53,330 nucleotides of DNA from Colwellia sp. GTDB lineage: Bacteria; Pseudomonadota; Gammaproteobacteria; Enterobacterales; Alteromonadaceae. The notes below the pieces were generated by a model. That model did not search any database, was not told where the DNA came from, and saw nothing but the letters and a program-made list of their open reading frames with translations. The stretch spans positions 1 to 53,330 of the forward strand of contig JABSOX010000033.1 of the NCBI GenBank assembly GCA_013215655.1. Direction: 5' to 3'. This document shows positions 35,867 through 46,912 of the stretch, one piece after another (the first letter of the stretch is position 1; each line of letters starts with the position of its first letter). Both the position numbers and the translations under genes were made by a program.

Positions 35867-36730
35867 CTACTCACTGGGCGCATCAAAATATACTTGGTTA
35901 TGGCGGATCATTTTGGTAATTTCTAATACATATTCAGCACCCCGCTCTGAATATGGCAATAAGCCTGTCGCTAAAATTTCAGGTGATAGTGGCTGATCTT
36001 GTTCTCTCAATTGCGAACGGATAGTTCGAAATACTATATAAGCGTTATTGGTATTTATATTATGCAAATAGCGTTGTACTGCATCATCAACACTTTTAAA
36101 TGATTGAACTTCATGTGTTGCATCATCATTACGACCATTAGGCACCATGCCGCAACCTTTTTTATAACACCAAATACCAAAAAAATTTAAACCAATACGC
36201 GCAAATCTTGATGTTCCCCAAGCAGATTCATTTGCTGCTTGCACTAAAATTAATGAGCTTGGCACAACGTCAATTCGAGCTAATAACTGATCAATTTGAC
36301 TAAGTTGACCATAATTATTTCTTACTTTGTATTTTTTATTTAGCTGCTTTAAAAGGGCTTTATCATCAATATTAATTGTTTGTTCAAGTAATAATTGATC
36401 CTTTAAGGTGATCACTTTTTCTCTAAGTGTTAACAGTTTATTATTTTCGCGCTCAATAGCAGGTTTAATATAATTAAAAAACTGGCGTTTTTTTTCTTTA
36501 ACATCACGTATCTTTGCAAAGTCTGGCAATATAACTTTGTGTAATGGCACTTCAGGTATTTTAACAACTAATTTTTTTTTGGTCGCTTCAGACTTTTCAA
36601 CAAGCTGTGACGAGTTATTCTCTCTTTTTGATTGTTGAAATGGCGCAATCAATGAAAAAACAAAGAGCGTTAACAACAAACTTTTCAATAACGATGATAA
36701 ATTTAATATTTTATGTTTACCCATATTCAT
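35867..36730 (-). CDS. Bax-like glucosaminidase-domain protein
   Basis: 287 residues from the ATG at 36730, eight bases after AAGGAAGG; a GTG nine bases earlier is embedded in the ribosome site. A membrane/signal segment (about 12-33) anchors it. The C-terminal part (about 145-287) is a glucosaminidase domain like that of E. coli Bax: ILVQAANESAWGTSRFA with the catalytic glutamate, NFFGIWCYKKGCGMVP, and YLHNINTNNAY. Such proteins are expected to cut peptidoglycan glycan strands in the periplasm. The gap to the membrane-protein gene upstream is 14 bp, suggesting an operon. Confidence 0.87.
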   Translation of the reverse strand: MNMGKHKILNLSSLLKSLLLTLFVFSLIAPFQQSKRENNSSQLVEKSEATKKKLVVKIPEVPLHKVILPDFAKIRDVKEKKRQFFNYIKPAIERENNKLLTLREKVITLKDQLLLEQTINIDDKALLKQLNKKYKVRNNYGQLSQIDQLLARIDVVPSSLILVQAANESAWGTSRFARIGLNFFGIWCYKKGCGMVPNGRNDDATHEVQSFKSVDDAVQRYLHNINTNNAYIVFRTIRSQLREQDQPLSPEILATGLLPYSERGAEYVLEITKMIRHNQVYFDAPSE

Positions 36731-36744
36731 AATTTCCACCTTCC

Positions 36745-37545
36745 TTAAGCTGAAAAACTATCACTTTCTTGCGCGGCTAATGCTTCTTTATTGTGAAGCT
36801 TTAAACCAAAAATTTCACGATATAAAATTCCCTTAACATTATAAAACAGCGGCGCTAAATAAGTGATAGAAAATAAAAACAAAACAATACCAATAAATGA
36901 GAATGAGCTTTTCATCAAAATTAAGATTATCAAAGGTGTTACCGACAACGTTAAGATCAACATTAAAATAGAATAGATGCTAAGGAGTTTAAACCATTGA
37001 AAACGAGTTGCTTTAATACATAATACTATCGCTTTAAGGGGAGACATTTGTTTTTCAACCACTAAAGGAATTGTTAATGATAAAGCGACTAAAAGGTAAA
37101 TACCGGGTATATAAAGTAATGTCAGGCCAAGAGTAATTAACATTGAAGATAATATTGCGCATACGGCAACCCAACTGCCTCTTTTTAAGAAAGCAAAAAT
37201 AAGCTTAGTATGAGTACTAACATGAATAGCGTGAAATACCCCCATCATCTCAACGCCCGCCAAAAATGGAGATATTGCCAAAGTAACAAGTATATTCATT
37301 AAAGAGCTCGATTGAGGGTCTTTAACAACATGTTCAATGCCCCCCATAAAACTACTGGCAAGTAAAACAACGGTCATACCAATGAATAAAGAAATTAAAA
37401 GCCCTAAGTTAATGGCTATTCTTGACTGCAATGTATATTGCCAAGCTTCTTTCAATACCGATGATACATCAATAGCATATTCGCCTTTTAATGCTTTTTC
37501 GATACTACCACCAACGACGAATGTGGGTTCTTTTTCTACAGACAT
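36745..37545 (-). CDS. Integral membrane protein of unknown function (BPSS1780/DUF975-like)
   Basis: 266 residues with about six hydrophobic helices and a soluble N-terminal 30 residues. Features such as ISPFLAGVEMMGVFHAI, LLYIPGIYLLVALSLTIPLV and MSPLKAIVLCIKATRFQWFKLL resemble the DUF975/BPSS1780 group of membrane proteins with no known function. AGGTAAC precedes the ATG at 37545. Co-directional and 14 bp upstream of the Bax-like gene. Confidence 0.75.
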   Translation of the reverse strand: MSVEKEPTFVVGGSIEKALKGEYAIDVSSVLKEAWQYTLQSRIAINLGLLISLFIGMTVVLLASSFMGGIEHVVKDPQSSSLMNILVTLAISPFLAGVEMMGVFHAIHVSTHTKLIFAFLKRGSWVAVCAILSSMLITLGLTLLYIPGIYLLVALSLTIPLVVEKQMSPLKAIVLCIKATRFQWFKLLSIYSILMLILTLSVTPLIILILMKSSFSFIGIVLFLFSITYLAPLFYNVKGILYREIFGLKLHNKEALAAQESDSFSA

Positions 37546-37646
37546 ATGTTACCTAAATAAAATACCAAAAGTGAGTTCACTATAAACAGCTTGCTCAAAA
37601 ATTCGGATGATTATACCTAACTATCAATTAAAATTCAGCAAGTACA

Positions 37647-38198
37647 TTATTCATGTTGTTCATGTATACGATTCAGAACTTGCTCAAAAAACTGAACACC
37701 TTTTTCTCGAGCAAGCTCAATGTTATTAACAGGGATTTGTTCAGGATTTTTATAAACGGATAATACTTTTGCCAAACTATCTTCTCTAATAATATGGATA
37801 GTTGGATAGGGAGAACGGTTAGTGAAATTTGCCGCATCGTCAAAATCATCACCCGCAAAAACATATTCTGGGTGAAAACTCGCTAACTGAAATATACCTT
37901 CATACCCAGACGAAATAAGCAGTTCATTGGCATGTTCAACTAATTCGAGGTATCGTTCAAAATGCCGAAAGCCTGTTGGATAAATAACGAGACTGGTTTC
38001 CAATTCTGGATTTTCATGTAAATACTTACATTGATCTATTAACTCTACTAACGCTGTTTTTATTTTATTTAACTTAGATAGATGATAATAAATACTATCA
38101 TTTACCAGTTCTTTTTTAGCAAAAGGACAAAAATTTAACCCAACAATTATTTCTTCAAGCCACTGTTGCGTTTGTAATACTTCAATAGGTTTCGACAT
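37647..38198 (-). CDS. DUF1415 family protein
   Basis: 183 residues. It opens with the DUF1415 hallmark QQWLEEIIVGLNFCPFAKKE and contains LVIYPTGF, FQLASFHPEYVFAG and the tail NRSPYPTIHIIRE. No function is established for the family. No signal peptide or membrane helix. It stands alone between the membrane-protein gene and a gene-poor stretch. Confidence 0.88.
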   Translation of the reverse strand: MSKPIEVLQTQQWLEEIIVGLNFCPFAKKELVNDSIYYHLSKLNKIKTALVELIDQCKYLHENPELETSLVIYPTGFRHFERYLELVEHANELLISSGYEGIFQLASFHPEYVFAGDDFDDAANFTNRSPYPTIHIIREDSLAKVLSVYKNPEQIPVNNIELAREKGVQFFEQVLNRIHEQHE

Positions 38199-38905
38199 TC
38201 CAATAAAACTAATAAACTTAACGTTAAGCTATTATACCCAAAACAGTACACAGCCGTTACTACTCAAAGAGGGAAATTCTTTTGAACTTTTATTGGGTTA
38301 AATCAATTTGATATTTTTAATCTAGTATTAAGTGATTTTAGAAAAAATGAATAAACACAAAAAAAATCGCTTAAATTGGTTGTTTGAAAAAATGACTGTG
38401 AATACAGCTAGTCTTGAAGAGTAAGTTTAATTGAAAGCTCTGTATAAAGAGTATATCTATGAAAGACGTGATTGTGTAACTACGACAGCCAGTGTTAACA
38501 CATCAGAAAAACATTACTTTATTAACAAAACGATATTAAAAGGATACTTTTTAAGCGATTACCAATTGAATAAATGACAGATGTTTCCACAAAGTGATCG
38601 TTGTCCCTGTGGCGCTAATGAGATGGTCCGCCTCCCCTAATTTACACTTAGGGCAGATTATTAAATGAGGAAAATCATCATGTCTACTATTAACATTCTT
38701 AGAATTGATATAGGAAAATTTGGCACTTCTTTGTAAGTTTGCTCGAGCTAATGGTGGAATAATTGAACAAGGTGAAGTTAATATTACTCTTGAAAAAGTT
38801 TACCGACTTGCCATTGTTTTAGAGTGCGATGTAAAAGAATTGCTACCATGATATTTGGTAGCATAATTTTCAATCTTCGATTTGAATAAAATACATATAT
38901 TATCG
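38199..38905. other. 707-bp gene-poor stretch with decayed frames
   Basis: No intact gene. Two short frames lacking ribosome sites (25 codons at 38348-38425 and 48 codons from a TTG at 38431) and the XRE remnant at 38720 suggest eroded accessory DNA. No transposase, tRNA or clear terminal repeats are visible. Confidence 0.5.
38720..38851 (+). pseudogene. Remnant of an XRE-type DNA-binding protein
   Basis: The final 43 codons read like the end of a Cro/C1 helix-turn-helix domain: IIEQGEVNITLEKVYRLAIV and then CDVKELLP, matching the usual ErGexnPTLxTLxkIAxaLxv-xxxELL pattern. A TAG closes this frame at 38711, and an upstream ATG at 38680 lies in another frame that stops at once. The recognition helix region is missing or scrambled, so this is a decayed gene. 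Confidence 0.6.
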
Positions 38906-40696
38906 CTAATAATCTTTATTCAACTGAGCCTCCCACAAGGCTGCATATAATCCATTTTTTTCGAGTAAAGTCGAATGGCTCCCTTCTTCCGCAATAGTAC
39001 CGTTGTCTATAAAAATTATTCTGTCTGCATCGACAATTGTTGACAACCTATGTGCTATAACCAAACTGGTTGAATTTTGTGAAATATCTTTAAACGCAGA
39101 CAAAATTGCTTGTTCTGAATGGCTATCAAGTGATGAAGTCGCTTCATCAAAAATGAGTATCGGAGGGTTCTTAATTATGGTCCTAGCAATAGCCACTCGT
39201 TGTTTTTCACCTCCACTTAATTTTAGCCCGCGCTCACCAACAATAGTTTTGACACCATCAGGCAGCAATTTTATAAACTCATCTAGATGAGCTAACTTAA
39301 TAGCTTCATAAACTTCTGCATCACTAGATGAAGTGTTTCCATAGCGTACATTTTCAAATATTGATTCATTAAAAAGAACGGTATCTTGTGGAACCACTCC
39401 AATAGCACGACGTAATGACTTTAGTGTTACTTTTCTTATGTCTTGTCCATCAATACAAATTGAACCTTCATTTACATCGTAAAACCTAAATAGTAACTTC
39501 ATCAACGTCGATTTACCGTGTCCGCTTGGACCTACTATGGCAACTTTTTCTCCTGCATTAACAGAAAAGCTAACATTATTTATTATTTTTCTTTTCTTAT
39601 TATAACAAAAGCTAATATTCTTAAAATCAATCTTTCCACTTATAACATTTAGCTCTTCAGCATCATCCGAATCAACTACTTTTGGCTTTATCGACATTAG
39701 GCTAAATAAGTGTTCGATGTTAGCAAGCGACCCCTTAATTTCACGGTAAACGAAGCCTAAGAAATTTAAAGGTAAAAAAATCTGCATAATAAACGCATTG
39801 ATTAAAACAAAATCCCCTAGTGTCATATCACCTTGAGCAACATTATAAGCGGCTAACATCATCATCGCAGTAATTGCAATTGCAATAATAAAAGCTTGTC
39901 CACCATTTAGCGCAAAAAGAGACAGTCTATTTTTACGTTTCGCCACTTCCCAAGCTTCTAAATCTTTATCATATCTATTAGCTTCAAAATCTTCATTAGA
40001 GAAATATTTTGTAGTTTCATAGTTGAGTAACGAGTCAATTGCATGATTATTACTACTTGAATCAGCCTTGTTTGCCTCCCTTATAAATTTCACACGCCAA
40101 TCTGTTGTTTTAACAGAGAATGTAATATACCCAGCAATTGCTATTAAGCTAATACCAGCGAAACCTATTGAGTAATTATATAATAAAACGCCTATCACCA
40201 TAGCAATTTCGAGAAGTGTGGGTACTATGTTAAAAATCATAAAGCGCATAAGAAAGTTTATACCTGATGCGCCTCGCTCTATATCTCGCGCTAACCCTCC
40301 AGTCCTTCTGTCCAAATGATATTCTAAATCTAATTTATGTAAGTGTTTAAAAACATTTAAGCTAATTCTGCGGATAGATCTTTCAGTAACTCTACCAAAG
40401 AGCACATCTCTAATTTCACCGAAAACTACATTAGACAAACGTACTAAGCCATAGGCTAAGACAAGTCCAATAGGCACAACCAATAGTGAAGCTTGGTCAA
40501 CTTGAGAAGTATCGATACTATCTACAATATATTTAAGGATAAATGGCAGGCCAACACTCGCAACTTTAGCTAATATCATGAAACCTACAGCAAAAAGCAC
40601 CCGCTTTTTATATTCAATCAAATATGGAAATATATCTTTGATAATATTCCAACTAAAGTGTTCAGCTTCTACTTCATTCATTCTACTTGGTCGCAT
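38906..40696 (-). CDS. ABC exporter, ATM1/HMT1-type half transporter
   Basis: 596 residues. The N-terminal membrane domain (about 25-320) has six helices and the ATM1-type motifs ARDIERGASGINFLMRF and DSLLNYETTKYFSNEDFEA. The C-terminal ATPase has Walker A GPSGHGKST, signature LSGGEKQR, Walker B ILIFDEATSSLD and the H-loop in IAHRLST. Relatives export glutathione- or metal-linked compounds; substrate here is unknown. No partner gene adjoins. ATG at 40696; M6 (MNEVEAE) is a possible alternative start. Confidence 0.92.
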   Translation of the reverse strand: MRPSRMNEVEAEHFSWNIIKDIFPYLIEYKKRVLFAVGFMILAKVASVGLPFILKYIVDSIDTSQVDQASLLVVPIGLVLAYGLVRLSNVVFGEIRDVLFGRVTERSIRRISLNVFKHLHKLDLEYHLDRRTGGLARDIERGASGINFLMRFMIFNIVPTLLEIAMVIGVLLYNYSIGFAGISLIAIAGYITFSVKTTDWRVKFIREANKADSSSNNHAIDSLLNYETTKYFSNEDFEANRYDKDLEAWEVAKRKNRLSLFALNGGQAFIIAIAITAMMMLAAYNVAQGDMTLGDFVLINAFIMQIFLPLNFLGFVYREIKGSLANIEHLFSLMSIKPKVVDSDDAEELNVISGKIDFKNISFCYNKKRKIINNVSFSVNAGEKVAIVGPSGHGKSTLMKLLFRFYDVNEGSICIDGQDIRKVTLKSLRRAIGVVPQDTVLFNESIFENVRYGNTSSSDAEVYEAIKLAHLDEFIKLLPDGVKTIVGERGLKLSGGEKQRVAIARTIIKNPPILIFDEATSSLDSHSEQAILSAFKDISQNSTSLVIAHRLSTIVDADRIIFIDNGTIAEEGSHSTLLEKNGLYAALWEAQLNKDY

Positions 40697-40951
40697 GATT
40701 GTTACCCGTTTAAGATTTAAAAATAACTGTTTTTAAAATAACGGTTTTTCAACAGTTAGTTTGATATGTAAATATAAATGTCGATAAGAGCTTGGCCGCA
40801 TTAAAAACCTATAAGGGAAAATAGACAAGAAAAGTTTGCTAACCATATAGCGTTTGAATATTTAGTTCAACAATGTTGCTTTCGATTATTTAAGCTTTAC
40901 AGATACTAACAAGCAACATATGCTGATATTACATAGTGTGGGAAATGATAA

Positions 40952-41482
40952 ATGATCATTGTAAAATTGTTCGCGACATTAATTGACCGTTGCTTATTCA
41001 CGATAAGTTTCATTTTTGGTGTGCAATTACCTGAGTTTATTGTGCAATATACACAAAGACTCTCAGGTCATATCAACGAAGCGCGCTTTCAATTACAACA
41101 ATTCCAATTGATTGCCGATAATCACTTTCAAGGTGACTTGGTTATGATGGTAAAACGCTATCAAGGAAATACTGAAGCATCAATTGTTGAAACAGGAAAT
41201 TTAATTATTGCCCTCCAAGAACGCATTATATTGTTAGAGCAACATTTAGCTAATATGACCCAAGCAGAATTAACAAAAAGACTCTATGCCTTTGTCACTG
41301 AATATGATTTTGCGATGGCCCAAGCAACAATCCAGCAGTTTCAACTAGCTATTCCACTGAACTATGCAGCTTTAACCACAGGAATAATAATTGCGTTAAT
41401 ACTTCTAGCAATCGATAAAACGATTATTGCGTTAATGAAACGACTTTATAAAAAATCAAACCATAACAAATGGGTTCATTAG
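40952..41482 (+). CDS. DUF2937 family membrane protein
   Basis: 176 residues. A hydrophobic N-terminus (about 8-30), a long amphipathic helical middle starting QLPEFIVQYTQRLSGHINEA, and a C-terminal membrane helix (about 136-160) with a basic tail. This layout and the opening motif match DUF2937, a family of unknown function found in marine gammaproteobacteria. GGGAAA seven bases before the ATG. Confidence 0.82.
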   Translation: MIIVKLFATLIDRCLFTISFIFGVQLPEFIVQYTQRLSGHINEARFQLQQFQLIADNHFQGDLVMMVKRYQGNTEASIVETGNLIIALQERIILLEQHLANMTQAELTKRLYAFVTEYDFAMAQATIQQFQLAIPLNYAALTTGIIIALILLAIDKTIIALMKRLYKKSNHNKWVH

Positions 41483-41518
41483 CTGTATTTAATTTTAGAG
41501 AAAGAGCCGTCAATACAC

Positions 41519-41795
41519 CCTGACCATACACGAAACTATGCTCCTGAAATTTCGACATTACCTGCATAGACACAGGTACTTAACTTTTGTCTGGAACCGC
41601 ACTTTATTAGAGAAATTTGACCGTACATCATGAATATAAAGGAAATTATACTCCTGCAATTTCGATATTTCCTGCATGGACACAGGTACTTATGATTTGT
41701 CGGGAACTGCACTTTATTAGAGAGGTTGACCGTACATCCTGACCATACACGAAATTATGCTCCTGCAATTTCGATATACCGCACATCCTGACCAT
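41519..41795. repeat. Tandem repeat, about 110-bp unit, 2.5 copies
   Basis: Three diverged units begin near 41519, 41629 and 41738; the third is cut at about 58 bp. Shared blocks include CTCCTGCAATTTCGATATT, GGACACAGGTACTTA, TTTGTCNGGAAC, GCACTTTATTAGAGA and GACCGTACATCCTGACC. The stretch carries no open frame and ends at the ihfA terminator. A related single unit lies at 52086. It is probably an interspersed repeat family of this genome. Confidence 0.8.
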
Positions 41796-41823
41796 AAAAA
41801 AGGCTGCAAAAGCAGCCTTTAAA
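41796..41823 (-). terminator. Rho-independent terminator of the pheST-ihfA operon
   Basis: AAAGGCTGC (41799-41807), loop AAAA, GCAGCCTTT (41812-41820). On the minus strand the stem is followed by a T6 run. Confidence 0.9.
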
Positions 41824-41872
41824 TAAGGTTATTCTATTTAGCGTACGTTAAAAACAATCTAAACAGTTTTAA

Positions 41873-42163
41873 TTAACCGTTACCATTTTCAACGCGGCTT
41901 TTTAATTTTTGCCCGGGTCTAAAGGTTACAACTTTACGAGCAGAAATAGGAATGTCTTCGCCGGTTTTAGGATTTCTCCCTGGACGTTCACTTTTGACTC
42001 GAAGGTCAAAGTTACCGAATCCAGAAAGCTTCACCTGTTCACCGCCTTCTAACGTCTCACGTATTTCTTCAAAAAATATCTCTACCATATCTTTTGCGTC
42101 GCGCTTACTAAGCCCAACTTTTTCATACAAATGTTCTGCTACTTCTGCTTTGGTAAGCGCCAT
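41873..42163 (-). CDS. ihfA: Integration host factor subunit alpha
   Basis: 96 residues, a typical DNABII protein: [20 protein letters not shown] at the start, [12 protein letters not shown], and the DNA-bending arm [20 protein letters not shown]. It pairs with IhfB to bend DNA. Three bases separate it from the pheT stop, so it is the last gene of pheS-pheT-ihfA. IHF commonly helps sigma-54 promoters by bending DNA between enhancer and promoter, which is relevant to the EPS genes in this window. Confidence 0.97.
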   Translation of the reverse strand: MALTKAEVAEHLYEKVGLSKRDAKDMVEIFFEEIRETLEGGEQVKLSGFGNFDLRVKSERPGRNPKTGEDIPISARKVVTFRPGQKLKSRVENGNG

Positions 42164-42166
42164 TGC

Positions 42167-44605
42167 TTAGTCCCTCAGTGATGCATCTAATTCTGTTTTT
42201 AACGTATCAACCACTCGATCAACAACTGCTGTAATGTCTTTTTCTTCAAGTGTTTTTTCATTATCTTGTAATATCATCGCAATTGCTAAACTCTTAAATC
42301 CGAGTTCTATGCTTTCACCACGGTATACATCAAACAAGTTTAGATCAATTAAATAATTTCCGCCAACCTTTTCAATAAGTTGTAACACATTTTTTGCATC
42401 AACATCTTCTTTAACCACTACTGCAATGTCTCGTCTATTTGACGGGAAGCGAGAGATTTCGCATGCTTGCGGGATGTTTTGCGTTAAAATTTCGGACAAT
42501 AATAGTTCAAAAACTAATGTGCGACCATTTAATCCTAATTTCCTTTCTAATTCAGGATGTAAGGCACCAATATGACCAACAAGTGTTCCGTTACGATATA
42601 TTGCTGCTGTTTGTCCTGGATGTAATGCGTCAATTTCAACTTTTAAAAACTCAAACGACAAACTATCAGCTGTTAATGATAATAATGCTTCAACATCAGA
42701 TTTTAAGTCATAAAAATCAGCTGCCGACTTTTCCATGCTCCAATGTTCTTCATTACGTTGTCCGGTTATCACACCAGCGATCATATTATCTTGTCTTACG
42801 CCATTTTCTACAGACTCATCGGGAATAAAACGTAAGCCTACTTCAAATAAACGAATACGACCTTGCTGACGATTTTGATTATAGGCAACAGATTGTAATA
42901 ATCCAGTCCATAAACTTAAACGCATTACCGACATTTCAGATGAAATTGGATGTGGCAAAGTCATCACTTCTTGTTCAGGATGAATGAGTGACTGAGTTTT
43001 AGGGTCTACAAAGCTATACGTTATTGCTTCTTGATAGCCACGATTAACTAAGGTATGACGCAATTTACGAACACTTAATTGTGCTTCTTTTTGTGCTCGC
43101 ATTGTTAACGTTGCTTTTGGTGAAACATTAGGAATATTGTTATAACCAAAAATACGGGCAACTTCTTCAATTAAGTCAACTTCAATTTTTATATCAAAGC
43201 GGTATGCAGGAACAACAACCGTCCAAACGCTTTCCTTACCAGCACTAGCAAAACTAAGAGTAAAACCTAAACGTGTTAAAATTTCAGAAACCGTATCGTC
43301 ATTAATATGATGACCAATACGACCATCTAATTTTTCACGACGTAAAGTCACTGTTTTAGCCTTTGGCAAATCGGCTTCATTTACCGCTTCAACGATAGGC
43401 CCTGCTTGACCACCAACAATATCAAGTAATAAGGTTGTTGCACGCTCCATCGCATCACGTTGTAATTCTGGGTCAATACCACGCTCATAACGATGTGATG
43501 AGTCAGTATGTAAACCGTATTGGCGTGCTTTACCTAAAATAGATAAGGGTGCAAAAAAAGCACTTTCTAAAAAAATATCTTTGCTTGGTGCTTCTGCTGA
43601 CGTACTTACACCTGAGTCTTGACCACCAAAGATACCTGCCATAGCAAGTACTTTGCCGCTGTCATTAGAACCTGTATCGGCAATAACTAAGGTTTCGGTT
43701 GATAGTGTTACTTCTTTACCATCAAGCAATACTAGCTTTTCATCTTGATTTGCATATCGAACATTGATAGCGCCATCAATTTTTGCTAAATCAAAGGCAT
43801 GCATAGGATGACCTTGTTCAAGCAATACATAGTTAGTTACATCAACAACAGGGTCAATTGCTCGTGTACCTGAGCGACGTAATTTCTCTACCATCCACAA
43901 GGGTGTTTTTGCATTTACATCAATATTTTTAATGATGCGACCTAAATAACGTGGACAAGCTTCATTGGCTGTTAAGGTAATTTCTAAAGTGTCATCAATG
44001 CTCGGTTGTACGGCAACAATTTCAGGTTCCGTAATACTCATGCTATTTAAAACACCCACTTCACGCGCTAAACCTTTAAGGCCTAAACAATCGCCGCGAT
44101 TTGCCGTTAAATCAACATCAATAGATACATCGTTTAAATCTAGGTATTCTCGAACACACAACCCTAATGGCGCATCTTGCGCAAGTTCCATGATACCGTC
44201 AGCGCTATCAGACAAACCGATTTCTGATTCACTACACAACATGCCATGAGAAGCCACACCACGTAATTTGGCTTTCTTAATTTTAAAATCACCAGGTAAA
44301 ACGGCACCAACAGTAGCTACGGCAACTTTAAGGCCTAAACGACAGTTTTTAGCGCCACAAACAATATCGACTAACTCACCATCATTAAAATCAGCACCTA
44401 AGTTGATTTTGGTAACTTGTAACTTATCTGCATCAGGATGGGGGCCACATTCAACAACTTCACCAATTAAAACACCGCTGAACTCTCCAGCAACCGCTTC
44501 TACGGCATCAACTTCAAGACCCGCCATAGTGATTTGACGAGCTAACTCATCAGAAGAAATAGTAGGGTTTACCCACTCACGTAACCATGATTCACTAAAT
44601 TTCAT
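42167..44605 (-). CDS. pheT: Phenylalanine-tRNA ligase subunit beta
   Basis: 812 residues, slightly longer than the 795 of E. coli. The N-terminal tRNA-binding OB-like domain (about 40-150: [20 protein letters not shown]) is followed by the B3/B4 editing region ([12 protein letters not shown]), the B5 domain ([17 protein letters not shown]), and the C-terminal anticodon-recognition FDX-ACB domain ([14 protein letters not shown]). With PheS it forms the alpha2-beta2 enzyme. Ten bases separate it from the pheS stop. Confidence 0.97.
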   Translation of the reverse strand: MKFSESWLREWVNPTISSDELARQITMAGLEVDAVEAVAGEFSGVLIGEVVECGPHPDADKLQVTKINLGADFNDGELVDIVCGAKNCRLGLKVAVATVGAVLPGDFKIKKAKLRGVASHGMLCSESEIGLSDSADGIMELAQDAPLGLCVREYLDLNDVSIDVDLTANRGDCLGLKGLAREVGVLNSMSITEPEIVAVQPSIDDTLEITLTANEACPRYLGRIIKNIDVNAKTPLWMVEKLRRSGTRAIDPVVDVTNYVLLEQGHPMHAFDLAKIDGAINVRYANQDEKLVLLDGKEVTLSTETLVIADTGSNDSGKVLAMAGIFGGQDSGVSTSAEAPSKDIFLESAFFAPLSILGKARQYGLHTDSSHRYERGIDPELQRDAMERATTLLLDIVGGQAGPIVEAVNEADLPKAKTVTLRREKLDGRIGHHINDDTVSEILTRLGFTLSFASAGKESVWTVVVPAYRFDIKIEVDLIEEVARIFGYNNIPNVSPKATLTMRAQKEAQLSVRKLRHTLVNRGYQEAITYSFVDPKTQSLIHPEQEVMTLPHPISSEMSVMRLSLWTGLLQSVAYNQNRQQGRIRLFEVGLRFIPDESVENGVRQDNMIAGVITGQRNEEHWSMEKSAADFYDLKSDVEALLSLTADSLSFEFLKVEIDALHPGQTAAIYRNGTLVGHIGALHPELERKLGLNGRTLVFELLLSEILTQNIPQACEISRFPSNRRDIAVVVKEDVDAKNVLQLIEKVGGNYLIDLNLFDVYRGESIELGFKSLAIAMILQDNEKTLEEKDITAVVDRVVDTLKTELDASLRD

Positions 44606-44615
44606 TTGGGTTTTC

Positions 44616-45629
<1,014 letters not shown>

Positions 45630-45631
45630 CT

Positions 45632-45655
45632 AAAGTCCACAACGTTGAGGACTTT
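45632..45655. promoter_or_regulatory. Imperfect palindrome in the pheS leader
   Basis: AAAGTCC (45632-45638) and GGACTTT (45649-45655) flank the self-complementary core CAACGTTG, with one A-A mismatch. It begins 21 bp upstream of the pheS start. No T-run follows, and no Phe-rich leader peptide (pheM type) is visible, so attenuation as in E. coli is not supported; an operator or RNA hairpin remains possible. Confidence 0.4.
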
Positions 45656-45895
45656 GGAATAGACTAATTTTGATTAATAAAATGGTGGGCTAGTTTACAC
45701 AAATTAATGAGGAAAAAGTAGGGTTACAGTAAGGTTTTTGAGGTTATATTTATGAGGACTACAGAAAAAAGTACTTTCTTAATTTTATGGACTATAAATA
45801 TAGTTAGTACTGGCAGATAATAACGACCTCTCATTTAAATGGATATGTTAAATATCCATTTAAATGTAAAAGAATCATCGCGATTGAAAATATCG

Positions 45896-46669
45896 TTATT
45901 TCGAAGAATAGACCCTAATCTCATCTTCCGTAAATGCTCTTGCAAAAATTTGCATTTCATCGATAATCCCTTCAAATTGAAGTTTCTGATGATGTTCATG
46001 CCCATTAAGCTCACCACCGATCACACAAGCATTCTTTGGTGGTAATTTTGTTGGCTGCCAAGTTTTAGTAAATGTTCCTTTTACTTGTTTACCATCAATA
46101 AAAATTCTTATATTATTTTCATTAAGTTCTATGCCTTTACCAGCAGATAACACGGCAATAACGCTATGCCAGTCACCATTTTTAACTGCTTCAATACTCA
46201 CATCAGTTAATAAACCTTGCCCACGGGTGTCGGCAAAACGATATTTATTATCTGCTGTTAGCCATAATACAAACATGTTAGTACACGCAAAGATATGTTG
46301 GTGAAGTCCTGCTTTGGTGATTCTTAATTTACTTGCAAATGTAATAGGACCAGTCAGGTTAAGTGATGAATTATCCGGTAGTACAATAATATCTTCATGT
46401 TTTAAAAAACGCCTCGCTTTACCGATATTACCCTGAACGGAATAATTCGTATTGAACTTGCCATGATTATTAAATGAACTAAAGTCTTTTAACAAACCAT
46501 CAACAGTATATGTTTCAAAATTATAAGCAGCCATTAAACCTTTATTCGAAATGGCTGTGGATCCACTAGGAGTGGCTATAGAAATCCCCTGATAGAATTC
46601 TTGAGAGTATATTGGCAAAGCCATAATAAATAGCACATGCATAAGTAAGGGATTTATTAGTTTTTTCAT
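45896..46669 (-). CDS. Secreted LamG-like (concanavalin A-like) domain protein
   Basis: 257 residues. A signal peptide (about 1-21, ending LPIYSQ) leads a single laminin-G-like beta-sandwich: MAAYNFETYTVDGLLKDFS, NNHGKFN, FASKLRITKAGLHQHIFAC, then RIFIDGKQVKGTFTKTW and the family ending FEGIIDEMQIFARAFTEDEI. Such domains bind carbohydrate or protein at the cell surface; no catalytic domain is attached. AGAGG six bases before the ATG. It diverges from the DUF885 gene. Confidence 0.85.
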   Translation of the reverse strand: MKKLINPLLMHVLFIMALPIYSQEFYQGISIATPSGSTAISNKGLMAAYNFETYTVDGLLKDFSSFNNHGKFNTNYSVQGNIGKARRFLKHEDIIVLPDNSSLNLTGPITFASKLRITKAGLHQHIFACTNMFVLWLTADNKYRFADTRGQGLLTDVSIEAVKNGDWHSVIAVLSAGKGIELNENNIRIFIDGKQVKGTFTKTWQPTKLPPKNACVIGGELNGHEHHQKLQFEGIIDEMQIFARAFTEDEIRVYSSK

Positions 46670-46788
46670 AGAAACCTCTATCGTTCATTGAATAATTTTA
46701 AGTATTAATTAGTCATGATGCCTATAGGATTAAAAACGTCGCAATAAGATTAAAAGTTATTCAAATTATAATTCCTAAACAGTTTTTA

Positions 46789-46814
46789 ATTGCCCACTGC
46801 GTGCAATGGGCAAT
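46789..46814. other. Hairpin in the divergent LamG / DUF885 intergenic region
   Basis: ATTGCCCA (46789-46796) pairs with TGGGCAAT (46807-46814) around a 10-base loop. Neither side has a good T-run and both flanking genes point away from it, so it is more likely regulatory than a terminator. Confidence 0.35.
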
Positions 46815-46912
46815 GGTTTTCCTGCAAATAGTACAAATAACAGTAACAATCTCCTTTAGAAACCATTTATACGAATAATTTAAATAACAATAAAAACGGT
46901 AAGGAAAGCCCT

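Noticed and set aside
35846-35867. GCGAGT/ACTCGC hairpin between ttcA and the Bax-like gene
   Set aside because: Only six base pairs with no T-run; too weak to call a terminator with confidence.
38431-38577. 48-codon frame in the gene-poor stretch
   Set aside because: Starts at a TTG straight after a stop, has no ribosome site and no recognisable motif.
41519-41795. Possible CRISPR array
   Set aside because: The repeats are long, diverged and directly abutting, with no short identical repeats or unique spacers and no cas genes.
42439-42828. 129-codon plus-strand frame inside pheT
   Set aside because: Antisense shadow of a certain gene; no promoter or ribosome site.
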